A stretch of DNA of 64,000 nt from Oceanobacillus sp. Castelsardo (GCF_001659985.1 NZ_LYCS01000006.1:1-64000), one strand, 5' to 3'; positions 43,752-52,422 are shown, numbered from the stretch's first letter. Numbers and translations are program-made. The notes: generated from the sequence alone by a model not told the origin.

Positions 43752-45395
43752 GTGGGGCAAACAATACTTTCGCCAATAGGTACTGATATATCTTGTAAAA
43801 ATTGGGAAACTGAGGCATTATTACGTTTATTTTTAAATAGTTTAGACCCTCGTGTTGCTGAGAATAGACAAGAATTAATTGTGTATGGTGGAAGGGGAAA
43901 GGCAGCAAGAAATATAGAATCGATGAAGGCAATTATCGATGAACTACGACAACTTGAATCAGATCAAACGTTACTTATTCAATCCGGAAAACCAGTAGGG
44001 ATTTTTCGTACTTTTCCATTTTCCCCACGGGTTATTTCCTCCTCCACTATGCTTGTGCCTAAATATGCAACGGATGAAGTTTTTTCTAAGTTAGAATCAA
44101 AAGGATTAATGATGTACGGCCAATCTACAGCGGCATCTTGGGCATACATTGGTGTTCAAGGTATTCTTCAAGCCACTTTTGAAACAATGAGTGAGATTGC
44201 AAATCGAAATTTCAATGGTTCTTTAAAGGGGAAAGTTATTTTAACTTCTGGTTTAGGTGGAATGGGGTCTGCCCAACCACTGTCAGTTACGATGAATGGC
44301 GGAGTTTGTATTGTAGTAGAAATTGATGGTTCCAAAATAGATAAAAGACTTAAAAACAATTACTGTGATATTAAAGTGGATTCATTAGAAGAAGCTATTC
44401 AATTAGCAAAAGAGGCAGCGGAACAGGGTCAGTCATTGTCCATTGCTTTGGAGGGTAATGCAGCAGATGTTTATGCTAAAGTTGCTGAAGGTGAATTCAC
44501 TCCTGATATTGCAACAGACCAGACGGCGGCTCATGATATCTTAAATGGATACATACCAAGCGGTGTTACATTAGAACAGGCGATCTATCTACGTAGAAAA
44601 AGGCAAAAAAAATATTTAGAATTAGCAGGAAAGTCATTAGTAGCTCACGTTGATGCGCTCGTTCAAATAAGGAAAAAGGGTGCGATTGTTTTTGAATATG
44701 GAAATAACCTTAGGGGTCAAGCACACAATGCTGGATATAAAAATGCATTTTCTTATCCCGGCTTTGTCTCAGAATATTTACGTCCATTATACTGTGATGG
44801 AAGGGGACCTTGCCGCTGGATAGCCTTATCTGGAAATCCCGGTGATATTTATAAAATTGATGATGTCCTTTTAACCAAATTTAATCATGATAAACGAGTA
44901 AGCCGTTGGATTCAATTTGTTCAAGAAAAAATATATTTTTACGGTCTTCCAGCCAGAACTTGTTGGTTAGACTTTAATGAAAGAAGGCAGCTAGGAAATA
45001 TCATCAATAATATGGTAGCCAATGGCGAGTTATCAGCCCCTGTAGCTATTACACGAGATCATTCAGAAGGAAGTACAATGGCATCTCCTTACAGAGAAAC
45101 AGAGGGAATGCTAGATGGAAGTGATGCTGTTGCCGATTGGCCAATATTAAATGGTTTACTAAATGCTAGTGCAGGTTCATCTATGGTATCCATACAGCAT
45201 GGTGGTGGTGTAGGGATTGGAAATTCAATTCATTCAGGAATGACCGTGGTAGCGGATGGTAGTATCGATGCTGCTAAGAAATTAAGTAACTTATTAACAA
45301 TAGATCCTGGCTTAAATATCATAAGGCATGCGGATGCTGGGTATGAAAAGGCAAATCAAACATTGCATCGTCTTCAACTAAATAAACCTTTATAA
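43752..45395 (+). CDS. Divergent urocanase paralogue
   Basis: This 547-residue urocanase-family protein is encoded next to the normal hutU. The signature cysteine is kept (YGLPARTCW, C404), as are YGGRGKAARN and YGNNLRGQA. Elsewhere, otherwise invariant segments have changed: [18 protein letters not shown] is [29 protein letters not shown] is [23 protein letters not shown] is DQTAAHDILNGY, and RDHLDCGS is RDHSEGST. A different substrate is likely, such as a substituted urocanate or thiourocanate, for which urocanase-family hydratases are known. GTG at 43752 is seven bases after AGGAGG; the ATG at 43750 is out of frame. Confidence 0.85.
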   Translation: MGQTILSPIGTDISCKNWETEALLRLFLNSLDPRVAENRQELIVYGGRGKAARNIESMKAIIDELRQLESDQTLLIQSGKPVGIFRTFPFSPRVISSSTMLVPKYATDEVFSKLESKGLMMYGQSTAASWAYIGVQGILQATFETMSEIANRNFNGSLKGKVILTSGLGGMGSAQPLSVTMNGGVCIVVEIDGSKIDKRLKNNYCDIKVDSLEEAIQLAKEAAEQGQSLSIALEGNAADVYAKVAEGEFTPDIATDQTAAHDILNGYIPSGVTLEQAIYLRRKRQKKYLELAGKSLVAHVDALVQIRKKGAIVFEYGNNLRGQAHNAGYKNAFSYPGFVSEYLRPLYCDGRGPCRWIALSGNPGDIYKIDDVLLTKFNHDKRVSRWIQFVQEKIYFYGLPARTCWLDFNERRQLGNIINNMVANGELSAPVAITRDHSEGSTMASPYRETEGMLDGSDAVADWPILNGLLNASAGSSMVSIQHGGGVGIGNSIHSGMTVVADGSIDAAKKLSNLLTIDPGLNIIRHADAGYEKANQTLHRLQLNKPL

Positions 45396-45432
45396 TATTT
45401 ATCTTTAGTATTTGCTGAAAGGCTGGTCACCT

Positions 45433-47052
45433 ATGAGTGTAAATATATTAGTATACAGCAATGGGAATTTTGCAAAAAGAATGGATAAGTTAAATAAGGA
45501 TTGTAACTTAAAACTTGAAATTTACTCTGTGACAAATTTGAAAAAACTAGAGAAAATTATTTATCAATGTGACTTTGCTTTTATAGACATTAATCAATTA
45601 ACCCATCATGACTACTCATCTATATCAAGCATATTACAATCGGAGAAGTGGAATAAAAATTATGTTATTTTAAATGAAAGGTTTAGTAAAGCGGAATTCC
45701 GGAAGTATTTTAAACTTGGGGCATATGATTGTATTACAAATCAAGTAGGCGAGGATGAGCTTTATTCTATCATTCTTGAAATTTGTAATTATGTGGAAAG
45801 AAAAAAGAATTACCATAGGGATACAAATAGTAGTGTGTATTATCGATCATCAGTAAGAGAGAGTTTAGCATATGATTTAATCTTCGGAAACATTCAAAAT
45901 GCTAGAGAAATATGGGATAGAAGCCAACTTGCAGGATTATCAGTGGTTCCAAATACTGCAATGGTTGTTAGTGTTGATGATTTCCATATACTAACAAAGG
46001 ATAAAGGAGAATCATGGAAACAGTATTTAAGAGAAGAAATTATAAAATCCTTTGAACAATATGCTTCGGTAAATGAAATTCTACATATTATTGTTGGACC
46101 AGAAAAAATCGTGATCCTTTTAGCTTTATCGGTTCAACAAGAGTTTTCCACATACAAGGTATTGGCACTTCAAAGGGCTGAACAAATTAAGAAATTTATA
46201 AACGAGCAAACCAATTACTCCGTTACTATTGGAATTGGCCATTATTATGAAGATGCAAGAAATCTTCATCTTTCTTACCAAGAAGGATTATATGCACTAT
46301 CCTATCGTCTTTTTTCAGGGAAAAATACAATGATTCATATTGATGAAGTGGAAGAGACTAGTCAGGAAATAGTGTTTTTATATAGTGAAGAGATAAAAGT
46401 TATGGCTAATAGATTATCTATCGGTGATGTTAATGGTGTAAAAGATAGTTGGAGGACGATTATGAAAGATGTCTCCATATTATCCAGTATTTCACCAAAA
46501 TCATTTCGATTTCAGATTTTAGATATTTTGTTTTCACTAACAAAATCTGCTATTGACGGAGGAGCAAAATCCCAAGAAATGATAGCGCTTCAATTGGAGT
46601 TTGCAAAAGAATTACTTGTAGCAGGGACATTAGAGGAAATTAATTTATTAATTGATCACATTGTAGATTGTTATTCCAAGAAGATTCATGAGGGACATAA
46701 CGAACAAATGTTAAAGTCCGTACAAAAGGCTTTGAAGTATATGTATGCACATTATATGGAGGATGTTAGTTTAGAGACGGTTGCTCAACACGTTAATTTA
46801 AGTGTCAATTATTTTAGTACAATCTTTAAAGAGACGACAGGGTTATCTTTCATTGATTACATCACATATCTACGTATCGAAAAAGCTAAGATACTTCTTA
46901 TGAAATTAGATTATACTATTTACAAAATAGCAGATGAGATAGGTTATAAGTCTTCTCGTTATTTTAGTAGGGTTTTTAAATCAATTACAGGGGTCACTCC
47001 AACACAATATAGAAATTCAATACTTGTCCCTAATGTATCTAATATAAAGTAA
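45433..47052 (+). CDS. AraC-family regulator with degenerate receiver (second)
   Basis: This regulator of about 539 residues lies 37 bases after the divergent urocanase gene, probably in the same operon. The N-terminal receiver-like domain keeps an aspartate (FAFIDIN) but lacks the acidic pair at its start (ILVYSNGNF) and the conserved lysine (CITNQV). A middle domain includes VTIGIGHYYEDARNLHLSYQEGLYAL, typical of YesN-like regulators. The C-terminal AraC domain reads SLETVAQHVNLSVNYFSTIFKETTGLSFIDYI...GYKSSRYFSRVFKSITGVTPTQYR. It is the best candidate to bind the shared 16-bp motif. The start is the ATG at 45433; an upstream TTG at 45412 is possible. Confidence 0.82.
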   Translation: MSVNILVYSNGNFAKRMDKLNKDCNLKLEIYSVTNLKKLEKIIYQCDFAFIDINQLTHHDYSSISSILQSEKWNKNYVILNERFSKAEFRKYFKLGAYDCITNQVGEDELYSIILEICNYVERKKNYHRDTNSSVYYRSSVRESLAYDLIFGNIQNAREIWDRSQLAGLSVVPNTAMVVSVDDFHILTKDKGESWKQYLREEIIKSFEQYASVNEILHIIVGPEKIVILLALSVQQEFSTYKVLALQRAEQIKKFINEQTNYSVTIGIGHYYEDARNLHLSYQEGLYALSYRLFSGKNTMIHIDEVEETSQEIVFLYSEEIKVMANRLSIGDVNGVKDSWRTIMKDVSILSSISPKSFRFQILDILFSLTKSAIDGGAKSQEMIALQLEFAKELLVAGTLEEINLLIDHIVDCYSKKIHEGHNEQMLKSVQKALKYMYAHYMEDVSLETVAQHVNLSVNYFSTIFKETTGLSFIDYITYLRIEKAKILLMKLDYTIYKIADEIGYKSSRYFSRVFKSITGVTPTQYRNSILVPNVSNIK

Positions 47053-47066
47053 ATTTTTAATTATTT

Positions 47067-47082
47067 TCGTAAAATTGTGCAC
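47067..47082 (+). promoter_or_regulatory. Shared 16-bp motif upstream of the aminotransferase operon
   Basis: TCGTAAAATTGTGCAC differs at one base from the motif at 39568-39583. A TATAAAAC sequence follows about nine bases later. Weaker relatives (AAAAGTGTGCAC at 50875-50886, ATTGTGC before hutI) may be chance. Confidence 0.6.
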
Positions 47083-47202
47083 ACATTCTTATAAAACTAC
47101 ACTTTGTATTTTCTAAGGCGTCATGTAAAATTTAATTATCAGTAAATTCTAACTTGTCGAAGGGCAAGAAGGGAACTTAAATTCGATGAAAAGGTGAGAT
47201 GT

Positions 47203-48312
47203 GTGAATAAAACATTATGGAGAAATGCCTTAGATTATATTAATCCATATATACCTGGTAAATCCATTGAAGACGTAAAAAAAGAATACCAGCTAGATAA
47301 GGTGGTGCGGCTTGCATCAAACGAAAATCCTCAAGGACCTTCCAGAGACGTGGTGAAAGCAATACAAAAATCCTTAAATCAATTAAACCTCTATCCTGAT
47401 TCTACAGCAAAGAACTTACGTGAAAAACTAGCCATTTTTTATAACATTTCACGTGAAGAAATTATGACAACAAATGGTGCCGATAATGCCATTACTTTAT
47501 TAATCAGTTCTTATGTTAATGAAGGGGATGAAGTAGTTTACAGTACTCCAACATTTCCGGCTTACAGGTCAACAACGATTTTAATGGGTGGTATACCTGT
47601 AGAGGTACCAGTAACAGAAGACTGGTGTTTTGATTTAAATGCGATGTATGAGCGGATAACAGATAAAACAAAATTAGTAATTATTTGTAACCCGAATAAT
47701 CCAACCGGAACGATTGTTTCCAAGGAAAATTTAGTAGATTTTTTGGATAAAGTTCCAAATCATGTACAAGTTATTGTTGATGAAGCTTACGCAGAATATA
47801 TTGATGATAAGGACTATCTAACAGGTATCCAATTGTTTAAAGAAAATTATCCTCTTATAACCGTTCGCACATTTTCTAAATTTTATGGTCTAGCGGGTTT
47901 GAGAGTTGGGTATGTGGTGGCCAAAAGAGATATTTTAGAACCTGTATTACGTATTCGTGAACCATTTGCAACAAATAGAATCGCAATTGATGCAGCAATT
48001 GCTGCACTTGATGATAGGGAATATGGTAAAACACATTTAAAGGAGACGAGAGAAGGAAAAAATTATCTTAGTAAAGAGCTAGGAAGTTTAGGATTTGAGG
48101 TTTTTCCATCTCATACAAACTTTTTATTTGTTCATTTAAAAATGGATTCATTAAAGCTATTTAAAAAGTTACTACCTTATGGGTTGATTATAAGACCGTG
48201 TGCTCCATGGGGACTTTCAGAGTATGCCCGGATTACGATTGGGATAAAGAAGGAAAATGAACTTTTTATAAAGACACTACAAAAGGAAATTCCAAATCAC
48301 ATTAAAATTTAG
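47203..48312 (+). CDS. HisC-like PLP aminotransferase
   Basis: This 369-residue class I/II aminotransferase of the histidinol-phosphate type has VVRLASNENPQGPS, CNPNNPTGT, the aspartate in VIVDEAYAEY, the PLP lysine in TFSKFYGLAGLRVGY and a C-terminal arginine in YARITIG. No histidine-biosynthesis genes are near. With a 2-hydroxyacid dehydrogenase and a transporter downstream and hut genes upstream, it more likely interconverts histidine and imidazole pyruvate (or a similar aromatic 2-oxoacid) for catabolism. GTG at 47203 follows AAGGTGAG; GTG at 47194 lies inside that site. Confidence 0.85.
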   Translation: MNKTLWRNALDYINPYIPGKSIEDVKKEYQLDKVVRLASNENPQGPSRDVVKAIQKSLNQLNLYPDSTAKNLREKLAIFYNISREEIMTTNGADNAITLLISSYVNEGDEVVYSTPTFPAYRSTTILMGGIPVEVPVTEDWCFDLNAMYERITDKTKLVIICNPNNPTGTIVSKENLVDFLDKVPNHVQVIVDEAYAEYIDDKDYLTGIQLFKENYPLITVRTFSKFYGLAGLRVGYVVAKRDILEPVLRIREPFATNRIAIDAAIAALDDREYGKTHLKETREGKNYLSKELGSLGFEVFPSHTNFLFVHLKMDSLKLFKKLLPYGLIIRPCAPWGLSEYARITIGIKKENELFIKTLQKEIPNHIKI

Positions 48313-48320
48313 AATAGTAA

Positions 48321-48334
48321 TGTTAACGCTTACT
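48321..48334. promoter_or_regulatory. cre-like site before the hydroxyacid dehydrogenase
   Basis: Read on the reverse strand, AGTAAGCGTTAACA matches the cre consensus at 13 of 14 positions. It lies about 20 bases before the dehydrogenase start, within the operon. Confidence 0.4.
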
Positions 48335-48353
48335 TTAAAATGGAGGTATTCAT

Positions 48354-49355
48354 ATGTCAAACAAACGTCCTTTAGTATGGATTTTAGATGATGAGTGGGA
48401 AAATCATGAAGTAGAAATGCAACGTTATGATGATGCGGGGTATGATGTCAAAATTACTAGAATCCAAGAGTTAGAAAAGGATTTACCTGTTTATGGACCA
48501 ATAGCAAATGGTGTTGTAGCTCAAATAGGGTTTCCATGTGGGAAAAAGGTAATAGATGTCTTAGATAATTGCCGTGTTATTGCAATTTCCGGGGTAGGAT
48601 TTAATCATGTAGATATAGAAGCTGCAGCGGATAAAGGAATCTATGTTTCTAACGTTCCTGATTACTGTATGGATGAGGTTTCCGACCATACTGTTGCATT
48701 ACTTTTACATTGGATGCGCCGCTTAACGCCGTTCCATAAGGATGTTAGGGAAAACAGAAAATGGGACCCTTTAAATATAACAAACATCCGCAGAACACGT
48801 AATGTAACGGTAGGTTTATTAGGTTTTGGTCGCATTGCACGAAAAGTTGCAGAAAAATTGCAAGCCTTTGGGTGCCGTATTATTGCTCATGATAAATATG
48901 TTGATGTAGAAACTTTTCGTAAACTGAATGTAGAGTGTGTATCCTTTGATACTTTATTGGAAGAATCCGAGTTTTTAAGTTTACATGTTCCATTAACTCC
49001 GGAGACAAAACACATTATAAATGAGGAAAGCTTTAAGAAACTACCTAAAGGTGCATATATTGTTAATACATGCCGTGGTGGGATAATTAATGAAAACGAT
49101 TTAGTTCAAGCTATTAGATTAGGCTATATTAGTGGAGCAGGACTTGATGTGTTAGAGCAAGAACCGCCTAATTTTGATAATCCACTTATTCATATGGATG
49201 AAGTTTTAATCACACCTCACTCCTCTTATAATTCAGTGGAATCAATACTGGAACTGAGAAATCGCACTTGTGATTTAATTATAGAGGGGGTTGAAACGGG
49301 GGAATTACAGCAGTCATTAAACGGTAAGGAAATTGAAAATAAAATAACAAGGTAA
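48354..49355 (+). CDS. D-2-hydroxyacid dehydrogenase (CtBP-like)
   Basis: This 333-residue NAD(P)-dependent dehydrogenase oxidises a D-2-hydroxy acid or reduces a 2-oxoacid. The nucleotide motif is VGLLGFGRIARKVAE; the catalytic arginine is in VNTCRGGIIN, the glutamate in LDVLEQEPP, and the histidine in ITPHSSYNS. Between the HisC-like aminotransferase and a symporter gene, imidazole lactate to imidazole pyruvate is an attractive reaction; phosphonate or phenyl-type hydroxy acids are alternatives. ATG follows GGAGGT; the gap to the aminotransferase gene is 41 bases. Confidence 0.87.
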   Translation: MSNKRPLVWILDDEWENHEVEMQRYDDAGYDVKITRIQELEKDLPVYGPIANGVVAQIGFPCGKKVIDVLDNCRVIAISGVGFNHVDIEAAADKGIYVSNVPDYCMDEVSDHTVALLLHWMRRLTPFHKDVRENRKWDPLNITNIRRTRNVTVGLLGFGRIARKVAEKLQAFGCRIIAHDKYVDVETFRKLNVECVSFDTLLEESEFLSLHVPLTPETKHIINEESFKKLPKGAYIVNTCRGGIINENDLVQAIRLGYISGAGLDVLEQEPPNFDNPLIHMDEVLITPHSSYNSVESILELRNRTCDLIIEGVETGELQQSLNGKEIENKITR

Positions 49356-49368
49356 AGGGAGTGAAACG

Positions 49369-50805
49369 ATGGTATTAGCGATACTCATTATTTATCTCTT
49401 GATTATTTTTCTCGTTGGTATTTGGGGTAATAAATTTAATAATGGAGTAGATGATTATCTTTTAGCTGGTAGAAGATTAGGAACATGGTTTGCTTCATTT
49501 GCATTAGTGGCCACATTATACGGTGGTGGAAAAGTAGTAGGTCTGTCTGAACAGGGGTTTGAAAGTGGTTTAGTATCTTGGTGGAACGGTATTGGAGGTG
49601 GGATTGGATTTATATTAATTAGTCTTATCGCCTATAGAATGCGTAAGCTAGCACTATTTACTGTTCCCGATTATGTTATGAAGCGTTATAACAGTAATGG
49701 TTTAAGAATAATGTGTTGCTTACTATCTTTAATTGCATTACTTGGAATTTTAGCATCACAAGTATTTGCGGCAAGTAGTATACTTGAAATGTTTGGTGTA
49801 GGATCCATGACAGGAGCAGTTATTGTTTCCGTTGTCTTTGTTCTTTATACAGCAATTGGTGGCTTATGGGGTGCAACGATTACTGACTTTATTCATATTA
49901 TTATTGCTGCAGTTGGAACCATCGTCACTTCTATTATAGTGCTAGTAAAAGCTGGGGGATTCGGTGGCTTAGGACAGGGAATTGCTTCCGTTGATACTGC
50001 AGAATATTTAAGTATTACTGGTAACTGGAATGTTAGTTTTATGGTTTGGCTTGCATTACCACTTATTCTTTATAATATGATCGGTCAGGATGTTTACCAA
50101 CGTCTATTCGCTTCAAAAGATGGAAAAACAGCGAAACATTCGGCATTTATTGCAGGTATTATATTAATCGCTATTACTCTTTTCCCGGTTATTATTGGGA
50201 TGGGAGCACGTACACTGTTTCCAGAAGAAACCAATTCGGCGTTAGCTTTACCGCTAGTAGTAGGCGAGGTTTTACCAGATTTCTTAGCAGGTTTAGTTCT
50301 AGCGGCTGTTATGGCAGCAATAATGTCTACCGCAAACTCTATTTTAACAGCAGGTACATCCCATATTGTAAACGACTTATACTTAAACGGTGTGAAGAAG
50401 AAGGAATTAGCAAACGGTAAAACATTAGATGAGAAATTTCTTGTGAAATTATCTCGTACATGGACTCTAATTTTAGGTGCCATCGCCATTTTGGTTGCAA
50501 CCATTCTTCCATCTATTGTTGATGGTTTACTAATCTCTTATACTTTGTATACTGCTGGTGTTTTTACTCCTGTTATTATTGGGTTTTTGTGGAAAAAGGG
50601 TACCAAGCAAGGTGCTTATGCCTCTTTTATAATAGGCCTTTTTGTCGCTATTTTAGGTATTGCTGGTGTAAGTACTTTCGGGATTCCAATTGAAGTATTA
50701 TCAGTAGTTGTTGCGTTAATTGTTTATTTTGTTGTATCCCTAATAACATATAAAGGATCGCAAGAAGTAGAAGAGAGTCTTGAAAAAGTAGTCGGAGATA
50801 AATAA
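49369..50805 (+). CDS. Sodium:solute symporter (SSS family)
   Basis: This 478-residue transporter has about 13 membrane segments. It shows family blocks such as DDYLLAGRRLGTWFASFALVATLYGGG, YRMRKLALFTVPDYVMKRYN and AAVMAAIMSTANSILTAGTSHIVNDLY, the latter with conserved sodium-site residues. It lies 13 bases after the hydroxyacid dehydrogenase gene and ends the island, so it probably imports the island's substrate (an imidazole acid, histidine or urocanate). No separate hutM-type histidine permease gene is seen. The ATG follows AAAGGGAG. Confidence 0.88.
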   Translation: MVLAILIIYLLIIFLVGIWGNKFNNGVDDYLLAGRRLGTWFASFALVATLYGGGKVVGLSEQGFESGLVSWWNGIGGGIGFILISLIAYRMRKLALFTVPDYVMKRYNSNGLRIMCCLLSLIALLGILASQVFAASSILEMFGVGSMTGAVIVSVVFVLYTAIGGLWGATITDFIHIIIAAVGTIVTSIIVLVKAGGFGGLGQGIASVDTAEYLSITGNWNVSFMVWLALPLILYNMIGQDVYQRLFASKDGKTAKHSAFIAGIILIAITLFPVIIGMGARTLFPEETNSALALPLVVGEVLPDFLAGLVLAAVMAAIMSTANSILTAGTSHIVNDLYLNGVKKKELANGKTLDEKFLVKLSRTWTLILGAIAILVATILPSIVDGLLISYTLYTAGVFTPVIIGFLWKKGTKQGAYASFIIGLFVAILGIAGVSTFGIPIEVLSVVVALIVYFVVSLITYKGSQEVEESLEKVVGDK

Positions 50806-50814
50806 TGGCTCTAA

Positions 50815-50852
50815 AACAATAAAAGGGAGAGGACTAATTCCCTCTTATTGTT
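50815..50852 (+). terminator. Terminator of the aminotransferase-symporter operon
   Basis: AACAATAAAAGGGA (50815-50828) pairs with 50839-50852 with one mismatch, followed by ATTTAT. Confidence 0.75.
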
Positions 50853-50954
50853 ATTTATGGAGAAAAGGTTTTTTAAAAGTGTGCACCCTAAATATCCTAC
50901 AACTTTGAAAAGAATAGTAAGGATATGGAATGAAAAAGATTGTAATGAAAAAAC

Positions 50955-50998
50955 AAGACCAAAGGAGTAAGCTTTACTCCTGGGTCTTTTTTCTTTTA
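50955..50998 (+). terminator. Second strong terminator downstream of the island
   Basis: AAGACC and AGGAGTAA pair with TTACTCCT and GGTCTT across 50955-50988, followed by TTTTCTTTT. Together with the hairpin at 50815 it occupies most of the 300-base gap before the next gene. A short frame starting at 50930 reads into this stem and is not considered a gene. Confidence 0.85.
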
Positions 50999-51107
50999 TA
51001 AATAGTGTGCTCCCTAGAAACTTGAATAGGTCAATTCTGAGTTTATATTTAATCCAAATGGATAAAATGATTAAAAAACTAATTGTGAATTGAAGGAGGC
51101 ATTATCC

Positions 51108-51383
51108 ATGGAAGAAACCATAGTAAAGCTACTTGGTTTAGAGGATGAGTATAAGCAGACAAATGATAATTCAGAAGAAGTATTTGCCACCTATATAGGA
51201 GAAAACAATAGGAATCACTTAGTTTTTTTACATAACGAACGGACAGAAGACCCTATTAAGATGCTAGCTCTAATACCAAATATAAAACGCAAATATTTGT
51301 ATCATCGACTAAATAATGAAATAGGACTAAGCGTTGAAATTAGTCAACGACCTGATAAGAGTATGGACTATAAGTTTCTATAA
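51108..51383 (+). CDS. Small hypothetical protein, first of a tandem pair
   Basis: I do not recognise this 91-residue soluble, acidic protein. It has no membrane segment or known motif. Its pattern (a Y-x-G turn, LVFLHNERTEDP, then KYLYHRLNNEIGLSVEI) recurs in the next protein, so the two look like tandem paralogues. AAGGAGG lies nine bases before the ATG at 51108, which supports the gene and its start. Confidence 0.7.
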   Translation: MEETIVKLLGLEDEYKQTNDNSEEVFATYIGENNRNHLVFLHNERTEDPIKMLALIPNIKRKYLYHRLNNEIGLSVEISQRPDKSMDYKFL

Positions 51384-51424
51384 GAGGATGCTCAAATAAC
51401 AACAATGATAAGGATGAAACATTT

Positions 51425-51826
51425 ATGAGGCTAACAGGACTAAAAGATGATTTACTTTTACTATCGAAACAGCCAAACGGACTATCAATATACTCAGGAA
51501 AAAAAAACAGTAACATTCTTATTTTTCATCCTATTGAAGAACTAAGAAAACCAAATGAAATATTAGATGATATTAATGATGAGGAAAGAAATTATTTATT
51601 TGATAAATTAAATAATGAACATGAGTTGGTTGTATATATTCGTAAATTACCAATTATAAAAAGTTGCTATACGTTGTTTTATCATATTTTTGATGATGTA
51701 CTTCGTTTTGTGTTTCATGCAATGCATGATGAATTGTTAGAATATATAAAGGAAAAAGCAAAACTACCTAATTTTAAGTATACCGTAGTGAAAGATGGTG
51801 TTATGAAAGAAGTGCCCTATTTTTAG
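51425..51826 (+). CDS. Small hypothetical protein, second of a tandem pair
   Basis: This 133-residue protein shows the same pattern as its neighbour (YSGKKNSNILIFHPIEELRKP, then NYLFDKLNNEHELVVYI), followed by about 55 extra residues (FYHIFDDVLRFVFHAMHDELLEYIKEKAK). The ribosome binding site (AAGGATGAAA) is moderate. The gap to the first gene is 41 bases and a terminator follows. Function is unknown; nothing nearby suggests one. Confidence 0.65.
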   Translation: MRLTGLKDDLLLLSKQPNGLSIYSGKKNSNILIFHPIEELRKPNEILDDINDEERNYLFDKLNNEHELVVYIRKLPIIKSCYTLFYHIFDDVLRFVFHAMHDELLEYIKEKAKLPNFKYTVVKDGVMKEVPYF

Positions 51827-51836
51827 TAAATGAAAG

Positions 51837-51866
51837 ACGCTTGGGAAAATCCCAAGCGTTACTTTC
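51837..51866. terminator. Bidirectional terminator after the tandem pair
   Basis: ACGCTTGGG (51837-51845) pairs with CCCAAGCGT (51851-51859). The stop codon of the converging membrane-protein gene lies in its right flank. Confidence 0.85.
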
Positions 51867-52422
51867 TTTTTCGTAACCATATAAAAATATTGGTAATAAA
51901 TATGGATATGAGAAAGAACATATAATAGGTTACGAACAAAAAGATATAATTGATCCCATTATACATTTGGAAAAAATCAAAAGCCACTATGATTGGCTTA
52001 AAGACAAATCCGAGGAACGCGGATAAAAGTAATGCGTAAAGATATATATTTTTTTTGTGATTGATTGTCCATTGATATAGCAGCATATAACATATTGGTA
52101 TTAAGGAAGCATCTACGGAAAAGCCCGGTATAAAAGGAAAAGGTTCGTAGGGATAATCCCATAACCCTAATCTGACACCAATAACATTTGTATAAGCAAA
52201 CCATAAATGATAGTTTAATCCAAAGAATCCGAGTAGGAAGATGTTCTTTCGGTCGATATTGATAAATAATACAATTAGTGGAATAAGTAACACGAGTAAA
52301 ATGACCCAAAATTGCCAAGTATCGTAAAAACTATACGCTTGAAAGTAATCTTTTTCTAGTTGCCCTAACTTTTCATTAGTGGATCTAATTTTATTTAAAA
52401 ATTCAACTTGATTTTCTTCCAT
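51859..52422 (-). CDS. CBO0543-type membrane protein
   Basis: This 187-residue integral membrane protein has an N-terminal soluble stretch (about 1-35) and five or six hydrophobic segments. LWDYPYEPFPFIPGFSVDASLIPICYMLLYQW is characteristic of the CBO0543 family found in spore-forming Firmicutes, whose function is unknown. It ends in a positively charged tail (WLRKRK). GGGTGAG precedes the ATG. Confidence 0.75.
   Translation of the reverse strand: MEENQVEFLNKIRSTNEKLGQLEKDYFQAYSFYDTWQFWVILLVLLIPLIVLFINIDRKNIFLLGFFGLNYHLWFAYTNVIGVRLGLWDYPYEPFPFIPGFSVDASLIPICYMLLYQWTINHKKNIYLYALLLSAFLGFVFKPIIVAFDFFQMYNGINYIFLFVTYYMFFLISIFITNIFIWLRKRK

Noticed and set aside
42890-43932. Antisense open frames within the urocanase genes
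   Set aside because: They are low-complexity shadows of conserved sense genes without ribosome binding sites.
45045-45090. Loss of the catalytic cysteine in the second urocanase (DHLDC to DHSEG)
   Set aside because: The active-site cysteine of urocanases is in the GLPxRxCW signature, which is intact (C404). The DHLDC change is real but is not loss of the nucleophile.
50930-51001. Short open frame starting MKKIVMKK
   Set aside because: It reads straight through a strong terminator stem and has no convincing ribosome binding site.
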